Source: Bradyrhizobium sp. Arg816 (GTDB lineage Bacteria; Pseudomonadota; Alphaproteobacteria; Rhizobiales; Xanthobacteraceae). Taken from it: DNA of 64,000 bases. Where the stretch lies: NCBI RefSeq assembly GCF_029989365.1, contig NZ_JAPRAQ010000003.1, positions 248,001 to 312,000 of the forward strand. Reading direction: 5' to 3'. Position numbers and translations under genes: made by a program. The notes under the pieces are model-generated. The model worked only from the letters and a program-made list of their open reading frames with translations. It ran no database searches and was not told where the DNA came from. Shown piece by piece: positions 1-8,539 of this stretch. Positions within the stretch are counted from its first letter, which is position 1, and the number at the start of each line of letters is the position of its first letter.

Positions 1-848
1 GGCACGAACAGCAGCGCGCCATAGCGCGGCCAGTGCCAACCAAAGAACAGCAGGGCGAAGACGACGATCAGCGCGCTTTCCGTCGGCGCCGACGCCAGCA
101 GCACGGCGGCCAGCCGCGATGTCGTGGCCGGCGGCACCGGCGGCGGCACGAACGCCTGCACCACGCCGAGCACCATCGCCACCGCCAGCACGCCATAGAC
201 CGGCTCGCGGCGCCGCATCAGCCACATGATAGCGAGGATGACGGCGAGGATCGATTGCCAGGCGGAGAACACCACGGGCAGCGTGACGAACAGCAATGTG
301 CGAGTCTCGTAGGACGGACGCAGGGCAGCATCCGGCCCGACATAGACGGTATCGAGAAAGCCCTTCAGCGGTCCCCAGACGAACAGCCGCAGCGCGATCT
401 CGTTGTCGCCGTCATGCAGCAGCGAGGCGGGGATGAGCGCGATCTGCGGCGTGTTGCGGTCTGGCCGGTTGGCGTTGGCATCGCGGCGGGAGTCGAGCAC
501 GACGACGCCGTTGACGGCGACCTCCACCGCGTTGCTGAAGCGCGGCAGGAATACGGACCATCCGGCATCGCCGTTTCTGAAAGTGAAGGTGCCGGTGTAG
601 AGCGGAGGATCCGACAGCGAATAGCGCGACGACGTGAAATGGGGCAGCGCCACGGGACGGCTCGCGCCGTCCTCCCGCAGCGAAAATCCGCTCACTGCGA
701 AATCGTCGGGGTCGCTGGGCTGGAGCAGCCGCAGCCCCAGGATGGTGACGATCACGATCAAGACCTGGAGCAGCAGATAAGGCACCAGGCGCGCCGCGAT
801 CAGCCGGCGCCGCGGTCGCGCGGGGGCCCTCGCCGCAATCTCGCTCAC
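1..848 (-). CDS. Membrane sensor histidine kinase, N-terminal part (3' end off window)
   Basis: The minus strand is open from a GTG at 848 to the left edge, giving about 282 residues; no stop is visible, so the gene is cut by the window. The GTG overlaps the TGA of the response-regulator gene in a GTGA junction, which indicates translational coupling. The visible part has an Arg-rich N-terminus, one membrane segment near residues 20-40, an extracytoplasmic beta-rich domain (about 45-180) resembling the jelly-roll sensor regions of 7TM-type signalling receptors, and then several hydrophobic segments. No kinase motif lies in the window. Assignment as the cognate kinase rests on position and on the sensor-plus-multi-TM layout; it could be another type of membrane receptor. 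Confidence 0.7.
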   Translation of the reverse strand, partial: MSEIAARAPARPRRRLIAARLVPYLLLQVLIVIVTILGLRLLQPSDPDDFAVSGFSLREDGASRPVALPHFTSSRYSLSDPPLYTGTFTFRNGDAGWSVFLPRFSNAVEVAVNGVVVLDSRRDANANRPDRNTPQIALIPASLLHDGDNEIALRLFVWGPLKGFLDTVYVGPDAALRPSYETRTLLFVTLPVVFSAWQSILAVILAIMWLMRRREPVYGVLAVAMVLGVVQAFVPPPVPPATTSRLAAVLLASAPTESALIVVFALLFFGWHWPRYGALLFV

Positions 849-1528
849 AGCTTGATCAGGCCCTGCTGCACCGCCTCGAACACCGCTTCACTGCGCGTGT
901 GCACTTCGAGCTTGCGATAGATGTTCTTGATGTGGCCGGGCACGGTCTGTCTGGACAGGCCGAGATGGCTCGCGATCTCGGCGTAGCTGAAACCCTTTGC
1001 GATGCCCCAGAGGATATCGATCTCGCGCGGCGTGAGTCGCGCGGTGTTGAGCACGGGCCCCCGCGGCGGCTCGGCCGAACTCGGCGCGGCGCCTTGCGTT
1101 CTGCGTACGATGAAACGGGCGATCGAGGCCGAGATCGGCGAATGGCCGGCGACCAGATCGCGCACGGTGGTGGCGATGTCGGTCGGGAAGGCGTCCTTCA
1201 GGAGATAGCCGGTGGCGCCGACGGCGATCGCCGAGATCACGCTCTCCTCGTCGCCGAGCGCCGAGATCACCATGATCTCGGTGTCGGGAAAGCGCTGCCG
1301 GGTCTCGCGGATCAGCTCGATGCCATGGCCGTCGGGCAGCCGCAGATCGGTCAGCAGCACGCGCGGCGCGCCGCCGTTCAGGGTCTGGCGCGCCTCGCCG
1401 AGCGTGGCTGCGCTGCGCACCTTGTAGCCGGCCTTGACCGGCGCATCCTGGAGCCGCCAGCAGGTCGGCGCGTCGTCCTCGACGAGGAGGATGGTGATGG
1501 CCTCACCCGTCTCGCCCTGTTCGCTCAT
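845..1528 (-). CDS. NarL/FixJ-family response regulator (LuxR-type HTH)
   Basis: This 227-residue protein has a receiver domain (about 10-125) and a LuxR-type HTH (about 162-227). The acidic pocket is ILLVEDD, the predicted phospho-acceptor is Asp61 in LLTDLRLPDG, and the conserved Lys is in YLLKDA. The C-terminal motif LTPREIDIL followed by HIKNIYRKL is the standard DNA-recognition region. It should bind DNA after phosphorylation by the membrane protein whose GTG start overlaps its stop codon. The order regulator then kinase, with a 4-bp overlap, indicates one transcript. A short palindrome at 1600-1613, upstream of its start, might be an operator. The signal it responds to cannot be read from the sequence. 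Confidence 0.93.
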   Translation of the reverse strand: MSEQGETGEAITILLVEDDAPTCWRLQDAPVKAGYKVRSAATLGEARQTLNGGAPRVLLTDLRLPDGHGIELIRETRQRFPDTEIMVISALGDEESVISAIAVGATGYLLKDAFPTDIATTVRDLVAGHSPISASIARFIVRRTQGAAPSSAEPPRGPVLNTARLTPREIDILWGIAKGFSYAEIASHLGLSRQTVPGHIKNIYRKLEVHTRSEAVFEAVQQGLIKL

Positions 1529-1599
1529 GTTCGTCGTCCCGCACCGCGTGTCCCCCGCGGCGCGAGGCCAAGTTTAGCCGCGGCGCGGACGCCGCGACA

Positions 1600-1613
1600 C
1601 CCATAATCATGGG
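1600..1613. promoter_or_regulatory. Short palindrome upstream of the response regulator
   Basis: The sequence CCCATAATCATGGG has five-base arms around AATC and lies 72 bp upstream of the response-regulator ATG. The size fits a LuxR-type dimer site, possibly for autoregulation. One short imperfect palindrome can occur by chance, so this is a weak call. Confidence 0.3.
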
Positions 1614-1660
1614 GGCGGCAAGGCGGTGTTCGACGCGACTGGCTGCGACGACGGTCGCGG

Positions 1661-4357
1661 CTAGTTCGTCGGTGGCGGGGCTGGCAGGCGCTGGACCCGG
1701 ATCGTCGCCGTACCGCTGTTGTTGTTGTAGAACTGGACGCGTGGCCCCTGCAGGGGAACGAGCCACCGCGGCGTATACCGCAACGGTACGACTTGCGGGA
1801 AGAGCTGGACGGCGTCGTTGACGTAGAAGAACAGCTCGCCCGCCTCGGGCGCCACGAACTCGGCAACGAGCAGATCGGACAATCCCTGACTGCGCCATAG
1901 GGCACGTGCTGCGGGCAGCGCTTCAGGGGGGATCGGCTCGAAATCTCCGAATGGACGCCAGACTCGCCTCAACTCGCTGTCCGGTTTCCTGAACTCCGCG
2001 GAGTCCTCGACATGGATGGGGTAATTGTCCTTGGAGTTGTCCTCATACGCCGGCACGGTCGCGTTGACCCGACGCGGCAACTCGTCGGCCGGGATAGTGT
2101 TGACGGCAAGCAGCGGCAGATTGTTCGATCCCTTGGCGCCGACCCGCACGATCGGCTGGAACCAGTCTGCGCCGTAGAGCCGCAGGATCGGCACCGCCGA
2201 GCGATGGGTCAGATCCGGCGGGGTCTTGAAGCCGTTCAGGCCGGTCATGATGGTGCGGTCGAACCAGGGATCGGCCATTTGAATCCAGACGCGATATTTG
2301 CGCCCCTTCTCGACCGCGAGCCTGCTCGCCCAGCAAAAATCGCTGACGTCGAACAACTCGCCGTCGCGGGCCGTCACCGACACGTCACCGACCGCGCGTG
2401 CAGATTTGCTGCTGACGCAAATGTCGCCGGTGCCTTCGCTCCAGTCGAGATAGCTGCGGGACACCAGCAGCAGCGCGGAACCAAAAATGGCGACGAGGAA
2501 AATGCCCGGCAGCAGGACGTTGGTGAATGCCATGCGCACCGGCCACGCGTGCAGTCGCATCCAGCGTCCAATTGCGAGTAGCCAGCCTGACTTGCTCACC
2601 CGGCGTCTGGAGGCCTTCCGGTCGGGCCGGTACCAAGCTAGCCGCGCGCGCTCCTGAATGCTGTCGCGCAGGGCCGCGTTCCTGTTCCAGGCGATGAGGA
2701 TGACAACGACAAGAACCGTGGTGAGGAAGGGATAATAGAGAGCGATGGCAACCCATGGCGCCGCATAGGACGGCAGGACGCTCCCGAGCAGGTCGGCGAG
2801 CGGCTTGACGACCGTGCCCGTGCCGTTGTCGAACGCCGTGATCCATTTGAGCAGCGTGGTATCTTCGAGGCCGTGCTCCTTGGACGACCCCACCACCGTG
2901 CGCGCGATCCAGGGCCATGACACCAATATGCCAAGCGCGATGACCAGTGAGAAATAGGCCACGCGGCGCCACCATACGGTGTCGAGCACCTGCCTGGCCA
3001 TCTCGGCATCGGGCGGACTCATCTCCGTGAATGCGTCGGCCTCGGCCGCCTTTTGCGGATCGCCGGTCCTTTCCGCGTAGGCGGATCTCATGGCCTTGCG
3101 TGTCTCGTCCTTGGTGAGCGGCAGTACCTCCCCGGTCGGCAGCAGGACCCTGGCATTCGCCGGAAGCATCAGCGGCGCGTAATTGTCACATCCGTGCAGC
3201 ATGCGTTCGACGACGGCGAAGTGCACCACCGGCGATCCGCCATCTTCGATCCGGTCTCCAATCGGTCGCGGGCCGTAGCGGTACAGCACCGCGGCGCCGC
3301 CGCGTGAGTCGTGCATCGGGCCGATTGCCGACTGGTATTCGCGGAAGCGATCGATCGTCCCATCTTGGAAGCGGAGCTGGTTGCCGAGTTGCTCGACCAT
3401 CCAAACCAGCGGCACGAAGGACAGGGTGGATTCTGGATAGCCGCCCCCGATGTCGGAATGAACGCCCGCGAACCATACCTCCTTGACGACTTGACCCGCG
3501 GGAAGATCGCTTTGGTCGATCCGCAGCGGGTGAAAAGTGGTGCGTTCGTCGTCTAGCGCCAGTGCATGACAGGCGTGCTTGACCGTCTTCGATAGGCGGT
3601 GGTTACGGAAGGAGATCGGCCAGATTGCCCAGTCGATCGCGAGGCGGAGCTCCTCGACCGGGACGCCGAACGCCTCGACTGTGTCGAACAGTCCGAGGAA
3701 TTCGATCTCGACGTGCTTGCGGCCGTCCATCGCTTCGCGGACCTTGGCATAGGAGCGATGGCCAAGGACGAGGTGATAGAGATAGATCAGGATGTCGCGG
3801 ATCCAGCGGACGATCCAGATTGTCGGCAGGCTGCAATAGCCCACCGACTTCTTGCGATACTCGCGCCAGGCAGCCATCGTGTTGCGCTGCATTTCCGCAT
3901 GCGACACCGCAACCTTGTCGATCTCCGCCGGCACCAACCCCTGGCTCGCGATCAGCGCCGCCAGTGTGCGCGCGGTGAAGGCGCCGCGGCTGAAGCCGAA
4001 GATGTAGATCTCGTCGCCCTCGCGCCAGTTCCAGCACAGGAAGCGGTAGAGCTTGCGGACATTGGAGGGAACGCCGATGCCGGTGGCGCCGTCGATGGCC
4101 GCGAGCGGCGCCCAGCCGGCGGTGCCGACGCCCTTGATGTAATGCGCGATCTGGTCGGGCTGGGTGTGGTCGAGCGCTTCATAGAGACGCCAGACGCTGG
4201 ATTCCTGGGCGGTGAACGCGTTACCCGTGCCGTCGGCGAACAGCACGAGCTTGCGCTTCGACAGGGTGGCGGCAGTCCTCCCGCCCGCGCTAGCATCGTC
4301 ATGGGTGTGCTTGGATCTGGCAGAATCGCTGTTCTGCGCGCCATCATGGTGGGTCAT
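1661..4357 (-). CDS. DUF2235 alpha/beta-hydrolase with membrane and periplasmic C-terminal half
   Basis: This 898-residue protein starts with a DUF2235 hydrolase domain (about 35-400). It shows LVLFADGTGN, the nucleophile elbow GFSRGA with Ser123, and HSDIGGGYP carrying the probable catalytic Asp. Three hydrophobic segments follow near 462-488, 533-556 and 609-632, and then a large soluble region reaches the C-terminus. DUF2235 is the catalytic domain of Tle1-type phospholipase effectors and of many uncharacterised proteins. No VgrG, Hcp or immunity-like gene is nearby, so a secretion effector role is not supported; a membrane-bound lipase or esterase is the simpler reading. I chose the start at 4357 over 4414 because AGAGGGG precedes it. 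Confidence 0.8.
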   Translation of the reverse strand: MTHHDGAQNSDSARSKHTHDDASAGGRTAATLSKRKLVLFADGTGNAFTAQESSVWRLYEALDHTQPDQIAHYIKGVGTAGWAPLAAIDGATGIGVPSNVRKLYRFLCWNWREGDEIYIFGFSRGAFTARTLAALIASQGLVPAEIDKVAVSHAEMQRNTMAAWREYRKKSVGYCSLPTIWIVRWIRDILIYLYHLVLGHRSYAKVREAMDGRKHVEIEFLGLFDTVEAFGVPVEELRLAIDWAIWPISFRNHRLSKTVKHACHALALDDERTTFHPLRIDQSDLPAGQVVKEVWFAGVHSDIGGGYPESTLSFVPLVWMVEQLGNQLRFQDGTIDRFREYQSAIGPMHDSRGGAAVLYRYGPRPIGDRIEDGGSPVVHFAVVERMLHGCDNYAPLMLPANARVLLPTGEVLPLTKDETRKAMRSAYAERTGDPQKAAEADAFTEMSPPDAEMARQVLDTVWWRRVAYFSLVIALGILVSWPWIARTVVGSSKEHGLEDTTLLKWITAFDNGTGTVVKPLADLLGSVLPSYAAPWVAIALYYPFLTTVLVVVILIAWNRNAALRDSIQERARLAWYRPDRKASRRRVSKSGWLLAIGRWMRLHAWPVRMAFTNVLLPGIFLVAIFGSALLLVSRSYLDWSEGTGDICVSSKSARAVGDVSVTARDGELFDVSDFCWASRLAVEKGRKYRVWIQMADPWFDRTIMTGLNGFKTPPDLTHRSAVPILRLYGADWFQPIVRVGAKGSNNLPLLAVNTIPADELPRRVNATVPAYEDNSKDNYPIHVEDSAEFRKPDSELRRVWRPFGDFEPIPPEALPAARALWRSQGLSDLLVAEFVAPEAGELFFYVNDAVQLFPQVVPLRYTPRWLVPLQGPRVQFYNNNSGTATIRVQRLPAPPPTN

Positions 4358-4627
4358 GGGGCCGCCCCTCTGGCAATCGACGGTGAAGCACTTCAGGCCG
4401 GCGCCGTTCAGCACTCCACGATTTCAATCAATGGTTGCGTTATGAAAAACAGGTGCATTCTGTGCATAATCCCGTTGAGGTAGCAAGCGAGATCGCGTCG
4501 CCACGCGGCAGTGAAGCGCCGCGGGATAATGGTCGCGGATAACCCGGCGAGCGGGGAGAGGCCGGTGTTTCAGTCTCTACTTGCCATTGCCACGGCGCGC
4601 GCCAGCGGGATTCGCGCAACCGCGAGG

Positions 4628-4861
4628 CTACGGGATTTCAACCCGCGGCGGCGGATAGCGCCGCGCCAGCGCCGACAGCGGCAGGTGCCGTTCGCCTTCC
4701 GGCAGCTCCAGAAAGGCCAGCACCTGCGGCCGCTTCCAGTCGCCGATGCCGAAATCCATCGCCGTCCATTTCTGCGGCTCGGGGCCTTCGAGGCCCCGGA
4801 CCCAGACGAAATAGCGGGGGAGGTCGTCGGCGTCCGCTTCCGTCGTGCGTCTCCTGGCCAT
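4628..4861 (-). CDS. Small hypothetical protein
   Basis: This 77-residue ORF encodes a polar protein with a run rich in Trp and Phe (YFVWVRGLEG, GDWKRP) and a Pro/Arg-rich C-terminus. No membrane segment or signal peptide is visible. Its amino-acid composition is that of a folded protein, whereas overlapping ORFs in other frames are Arg/Ala-rich. The ribosome-binding site is weak. I do not recognise the family. It is divergent from the DUF6314-like gene to its right. Confidence 0.55.
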   Translation of the reverse strand: MARRRTTEADADDLPRYFVWVRGLEGPEPQKWTAMDFGIGDWKRPQVLAFLELPEGERHLPLSALARRYPPPRVEIP

Positions 4862-4986
4862 CGAAGCTGCTCACTGCATCACCATTTCGCTGCGATAGGA
4901 TATAGATATCGGCTCGCCGAAGTCGAACTCCCGGCTGCGGGTCCCGTGAGGCTGGACCGGCTGGTTAATTGCGCAGGTCGGAAGAT

Positions 4987-5448
4987 ATGAATGAAGCGAT
5001 GATCGACGGCTGGGGTGGCGCCTCGGACGTCACGAGAAGCCTGATCGGCTCGTGGTCCTTCAACCGTGTCATCGAAGGCCAGGCTACGATGCAGGGTATC
5101 GCGACCTTCACGCCCCTGGACGGGGGGCGGCTGGCTTATCGCGAGCAGGGATATCTGAAGCTCGCTAACGGCACCACGGTGGAAGCCGAACGCGAATACG
5201 TCTTCAGCAACAGCGACGGAGGATTCAAGGTCTTCTTCAAGGAGGATCAGCCGCGGCTGTTTCACGAGATTTCACTGTCCGCATCTTCCGGAGGAGAGCT
5301 GAGCGGACGTGCGCGCCATCTTTGCAAGCACGACGACTATCAGTCGGCCTACAAGTTTCGGCCGGATGGAACGTTCGTCGTCCGTCATGTCGTATCGGGT
5401 CCGAGCAAGGACTACACGATGAACACGACCTACACGCGTCTCCCGTGA
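4987..5448 (+). CDS. DUF6314-like protein
   Basis: This 153-residue protein resembles the DUF6314 family: a small single-domain fold with an N-terminal LIGSWSF, a central FKVFFKEDQPRLFHEI, and a C-terminal half containing HLCKHDDYQSAYKF and SGPSKDYTMNTTYTRL. These His, Cys, Asp and KDY positions are the conserved signature as I remember it. The biochemical function is unknown. ATG at 4987 is preceded by GGAAG; an in-frame TTG at 4969 would add six residues. It stands alone, convergent with the small gene at 5483-5785. Confidence 0.7.
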   Translation: MNEAMIDGWGGASDVTRSLIGSWSFNRVIEGQATMQGIATFTPLDGGRLAYREQGYLKLANGTTVEAEREYVFSNSDGGFKVFFKEDQPRLFHEISLSASSGGELSGRARHLCKHDDYQSAYKFRPDGTFVVRHVVSGPSKDYTMNTTYTRLP

Positions 5449-5482
5449 TCACGCCGGCGCGATGGCGACGGCGTGCCGCCTC

Positions 5483-5785
5483 TCACCGCCAGAGCTCACT
5501 CTCCGCCACGCGGTTGATGTCGGCGAGCCGGCGGTCGGCGTCGGCGTTCAGGTCGATGCTGGCCACCAGCGTCAGCAGGCGGTGATAGGCGCCGTCGGCG
5601 ATTTCGACCGGCAGCGGGGCCTCGTCAAAGGCCTCGACATAGCTGCCGACGAGGCCGCTCAACAGGCGGCAAAGACCGCGCTGGGCGGGATCGTCCCGGC
5701 CGAGCGTCTCGAGCTTTTGCTGAAATGTCCGGAAGGTGCGCAGGCCGTGGTGCTGTTGCGAAAGCCACGTATGCAGGTCGTTCAT
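5483..5785 (-). CDS. Small hypothetical alpha-helical protein
   Basis: This 100-residue protein is predicted mostly helical, without signal peptide or membrane segment. The start is supported by GAAGGAG seven bases upstream of the ATG. The N-terminus (HTWLSQQHHGLRTFRTF) is rich in His and aromatic residues. I do not recognise the family. It lies just downstream of tRNA-Leu on the same strand, with a large hairpin between them, and is convergent with the DUF6314-like gene. Confidence 0.65.
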   Translation of the reverse strand: MNDLHTWLSQQHHGLRTFRTFQQKLETLGRDDPAQRGLCRLLSGLVGSYVEAFDEAPLPVEIADGAYHRLLTLVASIDLNADADRRLADINRVAESELWR

Positions 5786-5900
5786 GTGAGCTCCTTCGAG
5801 TTACAGAAGAAGCTACCGGTTTATACAGGTGGGATGTGACGATTGGAAGGGGAGGGGAAGATTCAGGCAGTCCGTCTTCGCCAAGAGGCTTCGCCGGACA

Positions 5901-5958
5901 CGCTTCGCCCTTTCGGTTCGGCGTGGCTGCGCCACGCGAAGCCCGAAAGGGCGAAGCG
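5901..5958. repeat. Large palindromic hairpin abutting the tRNA-Leu 3' end
   Basis: The outer arms CGCTTCGCCCTTTCGG and CCGAAAGGGCGAAGCG enclose a second palindrome, GCGTGGC-TGC-GCCACGC. The element starts directly after the CCA of tRNA-Leu on the transcribed strand. It could act as a transcription or processing boundary, but it lacks a clear T-run, and its two-level structure matches the nested intergenic palindromes elsewhere in the window. Confidence 0.75.
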
Positions 5959-6043
5959 TGGTGCCCCTGGCCGGAATCGAACCAGCACTCCTTGCGGAAC
6001 TCGATTTTGAGTCGAGCGCGTCTACCAATTCCGCCACAGGGGC
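5959..6043 (-). tRNA. tRNA-Leu(CAA)
   Basis: The minus strand reads a complete 85-nt cloverleaf. The acceptor stem is GCCCCTG pairing with CAGGGGC, with an encoded CCA end. The D-arm carries GGTAGACGC, the anticodon stem CTCGA/TCGAG holds loop CTCAAAA with anticodon CAA, a long class-II variable arm follows, and the T-loop is GGTTCGATTCC. The long variable arm and the anticodon identify a leucine tRNA that decodes UUG. Confidence 0.97.
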
Positions 6044-6201
6044 TCCCGGTCGGCCCCTGGAAAAGGGCCTCGCAAAGCGGGCGGACTATAGCCATGGACT
6101 GGGCAGGGTCAACCCGCGCCAAAGTGATCCCGGCCGTTCTCGACAGCCGCCTGGGCCGGGGTTAGAGGCTTAAGAAAGCGACCCATCCGAGAGAGGCTGC
6201 C

Positions 6202-6744
6202 GTGACGACCCAGAGTGCCGCAATACCTGCATTCAGGCCGGCTGCGACCGGTCCCGCGCTGACCGCCTCGGTGCTCGTCACGCTGATTGCCGCCGCGACC
6301 ATCGCCGGCGCCTGGTTCTTCCAGCTCGTGCTGGAGATCCTGCCCTGTCCGCTGTGCCTGGAGCAGCGCTACGCCTATTATCTCGCGATCCCGGTCGGTG
6401 TGCTCACGGCGCTTGCGGCGCGGAGCGGGGCGCCGCGCCCGCTGCTGCTCGCGGGCCTTGCGATCCTCGCGCTGGCGACACTCGCCAATGCCGGCCTCGG
6501 CACCTACCACTCCGGCGTCGAATGGGGTTTCTGGAAGGGCCCGACCGATTGCTCTGGTCCCGTCATCAATCTCGGCAATGCCGCCGATCTGCTGTCCAAG
6601 CTCGATACCGTGAAGGTGGTGCGCTGCGACGAGGTGCAGTGGCGCTTCCTCGGCCTCTCGCTCGCCGGCTACAACGTGCTGATCTCGCTGCTGATGGCCG
6701 CGATCGCGGCGTGGGGATTTGCGAAGACGACGAAGCGCGCGTAG
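6202..6744 (+). CDS. dsbB: Disulfide bond formation protein B
   Basis: This 180-residue inner-membrane protein has four predicted membrane helices. The first periplasmic loop holds CPLC (around residue 50), and the second loop carries two further cysteines (TDCSGP and VVRCDE). This is the DsbB layout: it reoxidises DsbA and passes electrons to quinone. The start is a GTG after GAGAGAGG. A DsbA-like gene lies 4 kb downstream on the same strand but is not contiguous. An inverted-repeat element follows the stop codon at once. Confidence 0.93.
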   Translation: MTTQSAAIPAFRPAATGPALTASVLVTLIAAATIAGAWFFQLVLEILPCPLCLEQRYAYYLAIPVGVLTALAARSGAPRPLLLAGLAILALATLANAGLGTYHSGVEWGFWKGPTDCSGPVINLGNAADLLSKLDTVKVVRCDEVQWRFLGLSLAGYNVLISLLMAAIAAWGFAKTTKRA

Positions 6745-6747
6745 CTG

Positions 6748-6849
6748 CCGTAGGGTGGGCAAAGGCGCGCTCTTTGCGCGCCGTGCCCACCATTCATCAA
6801 CATTCACGCCAGTTGTTGGTGGGCACGCTGCGCTTTGCCCACCCTACGG
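6748..6849. repeat. Intergenic palindromic element, type A, empty copy
   Basis: The ends CCGTAGGGTGGGC and GCCCACCCTACGG are exact inverted complements, with inner complementary blocks (CGTGCCCACCA and TGGTGGGCACG). It lies between the convergent dsbB and AbrB genes and could form a long hairpin in both transcripts. A second copy at 51532-51660 has the same ends and inner blocks but carries an extra small palindrome. Confidence 0.9.
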
Positions 6850-6862
6850 GAGCCGTGTCCGC

Positions 6863-7948
6863 TCAATCATCCACATCGTCCTGCGTGCGGCCGAACAGGT
6901 GCACGATGCCCGGGGTCGCGATCGTCACGAAGACGAAGCGCGACAAATGATGGGCGCCGACGAAGATCGGGTCGATGTGCAGGGTGAGCGCGAGCGCCAG
7001 CATCGCGTCCATCGCGCCCGGCGCGAAGGCGACGACGACATCCGATAATTTCACCTGCGTGGTGAGCGCGACGACGCCGACGAAGATGGCGGAGACGGCG
7101 ATAGCCACGGCAAACGAGCCCAGCGCCGCATGGATGTGGCCGGCGAGTGTCTTGATCCGCATCCGCGCGAAACGGCTGCCGATCAGCGCGCCGATGCCGA
7201 TCAGCGCCACGCCGCGCACCCAGTTCGGCAGGCCGCCCTCGACCCAGCCTGCGCCATGCAGCACGCTGGAGGCGATCATCGCGCCGAACATCCAGCTCGC
7301 CGGAAACTTGATCAGCCGCAGCAGCAGCGCCGCGGCCAGCGAGGCCGCGACCAGCTCCACGAGCTCGAGCGGCGAGGCGATCGTCGTCGTCAGCGACGGC
7401 GCGACGGAGGGTGCCACGCCCGCGAACGCGAGCACCATCGGCAGCGCCGCGGTGAGGATGATGACGCGCATGGTCTGCACCACCGCGATGCCGGGCAGGT
7501 CGGCGCCGCGCTCGACCGCCAGGATCGTGATCTGCGACAGCGCCCCTGGGCTGCCGGCGAGAAAGGCCGAGGTGCGGTCCCAGCCATGGATGCGCTGGAG
7601 GTAATAGCTCGAGCCGAAGGTCGAGCAGAAGGTGGCGAGCGCAAGCAGCCCGATGGTGAGGGGATAGGCGCTGACCTGTTGCAGCAGATGGCGCGAGACG
7701 ACCGAGCCCAGTGAAATGCCGAGCAGCACCAGCACGGTCTGGGTCAGGATCGGCGGCAGTGCCAGCTGGCGGCCGGCGATCGCGGCGATCCCGACCGCGA
7801 TCATCGAGCCCGAGATCAGTCCCCCGGGAAGTCCGGCGACCAGAAACACGAGGCCGCCGGCGGTGCCGATGACGAGCGTCTCCACCGTGCTCAAGATCTT
7901 GGCACGGCTTGGCCATTCGAACGGCAGGGAGGCGGTGATTTGCTTCAC
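6863..7948 (-). CDS. AbrB family membrane protein (PF05145)
   Basis: This 361-residue integral membrane protein is made of two similar halves of about 170 residues, each with a Gly/Pro-rich start (AGLPGGLISGSMI, and KFPASWMFGAMIASS) followed by several helices. This duplicated layout is that of the Gram-negative AbrB family, often labelled a regulator or ammonia monooxygenase. The motifs GSPGALSQITILAVERG and APGAMDAMLALAL are typical. It is not related to the Bacillus AbrB transcription factor. Transport activity is plausible but unproven. It is transcribed alone. Confidence 0.85.
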   Translation of the reverse strand: MKQITASLPFEWPSRAKILSTVETLVIGTAGGLVFLVAGLPGGLISGSMIAVGIAAIAGRQLALPPILTQTVLVLLGISLGSVVSRHLLQQVSAYPLTIGLLALATFCSTFGSSYYLQRIHGWDRTSAFLAGSPGALSQITILAVERGADLPGIAVVQTMRVIILTAALPMVLAFAGVAPSVAPSLTTTIASPLELVELVAASLAAALLLRLIKFPASWMFGAMIASSVLHGAGWVEGGLPNWVRGVALIGIGALIGSRFARMRIKTLAGHIHAALGSFAVAIAVSAIFVGVVALTTQVKLSDVVVAFAPGAMDAMLALALTLHIDPIFVGAHHLSRFVFVTIATPGIVHLFGRTQDDVDD

Positions 7949-8049
7949 ACCACCTTATCGCAAATCAGCGAGAGGCACACAATTGCAGCCTCGTCATGCC
8001 GCAATGCGCGCGCCTCTCACGGACGCTCGCGAACCGTAGTGTGACGGAT

Positions 8050-8340
8050 TTACTTCTTGTCGGCGGCGGCGGGGGCGGCGGTGCTGGCCTTCGCTTCCTT
8101 CATGCACTCACGGCGAAATTTTTTGCGCTCCTTGCCCTTCAGCGCCTTGGCGTCCGCTTGCTTGGAGCATTCGAGCGACTCCGCCGAGCGCTCCTTCGAC
8201 GCCTTCTTGTCGGCGGGGGCGGCGGCAGTTGTGGTCTTGGCGTCGGTCTTGGCAGCCGGCGCGGCGGTCTGCGCGAAGGCGGTGCCGGTGGCGAGCAGGG
8301 AGGTCAGGGCGACGATGGCGAGGCGAGACGTGAAGGTCAT
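8050..8340 (-). CDS. PsiF-like small secreted protein
   Basis: This 96-residue protein has a clear signal peptide (residues 1-24, cleavage after TAFA), an Ala/Lys/Thr-rich linker, and one PsiF-type repeat: SLECSKQADAK, then KKFRRECMKEAK, with its paired cysteines. PsiF proteins are periplasmic, and the E. coli member is induced by phosphate starvation; the function is unknown. The ATG at 8340 starts directly at the signal peptide, so longer upstream starts are unlikely. It is divergent from another small cysteine-containing secreted protein at 8540, and the two share the 199-bp intergenic region. Confidence 0.85.
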   Translation of the reverse strand: MTFTSRLAIVALTSLLATGTAFAQTAAPAAKTDAKTTTAAAPADKKASKERSAESLECSKQADAKALKGKERKKFRRECMKEAKASTAAPAAADKK

Positions 8341-8539
8341 GGTGGTGCACTCTTGCGAGATTGCGGAGGGTTGGGAACGTCGGCTCGCCTTGCTGAACGC
8401 GACATGAATAATCCGAGCCGGGGGGATCACTATATTTTGGCGGCAGGAGCCATCGCTTCCTTGTCGCGGCTGAGCGGCACGCTAGGATAGCAATCCTCGT
8501 TTCGCTTCCGTCGGGGAAGACCAAGGAGGAGGACCAAGG

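Noticed and set aside
33..920. Long plus-strand ORF at the left edge
   Set aside because: It is Arg/Gln/His-rich, has no family motif, and lies antisense to the membrane sensor gene and the response regulator, whose minus-strand reading gives a sensible protein.
1661..4357. Type VI secretion effector-immunity pair
   Set aside because: The hydrolase domain is of the Tle1 type, but no VgrG, PAAR, Hcp or immunity-like gene is adjacent, and the protein has its own membrane helices.
4358..4627. Promoter motifs in the gap upstream of the DUF2235 gene
   Set aside because: The gap is AT-richer than its surroundings, but I saw no pair of -35/-10 elements convincing enough to report.
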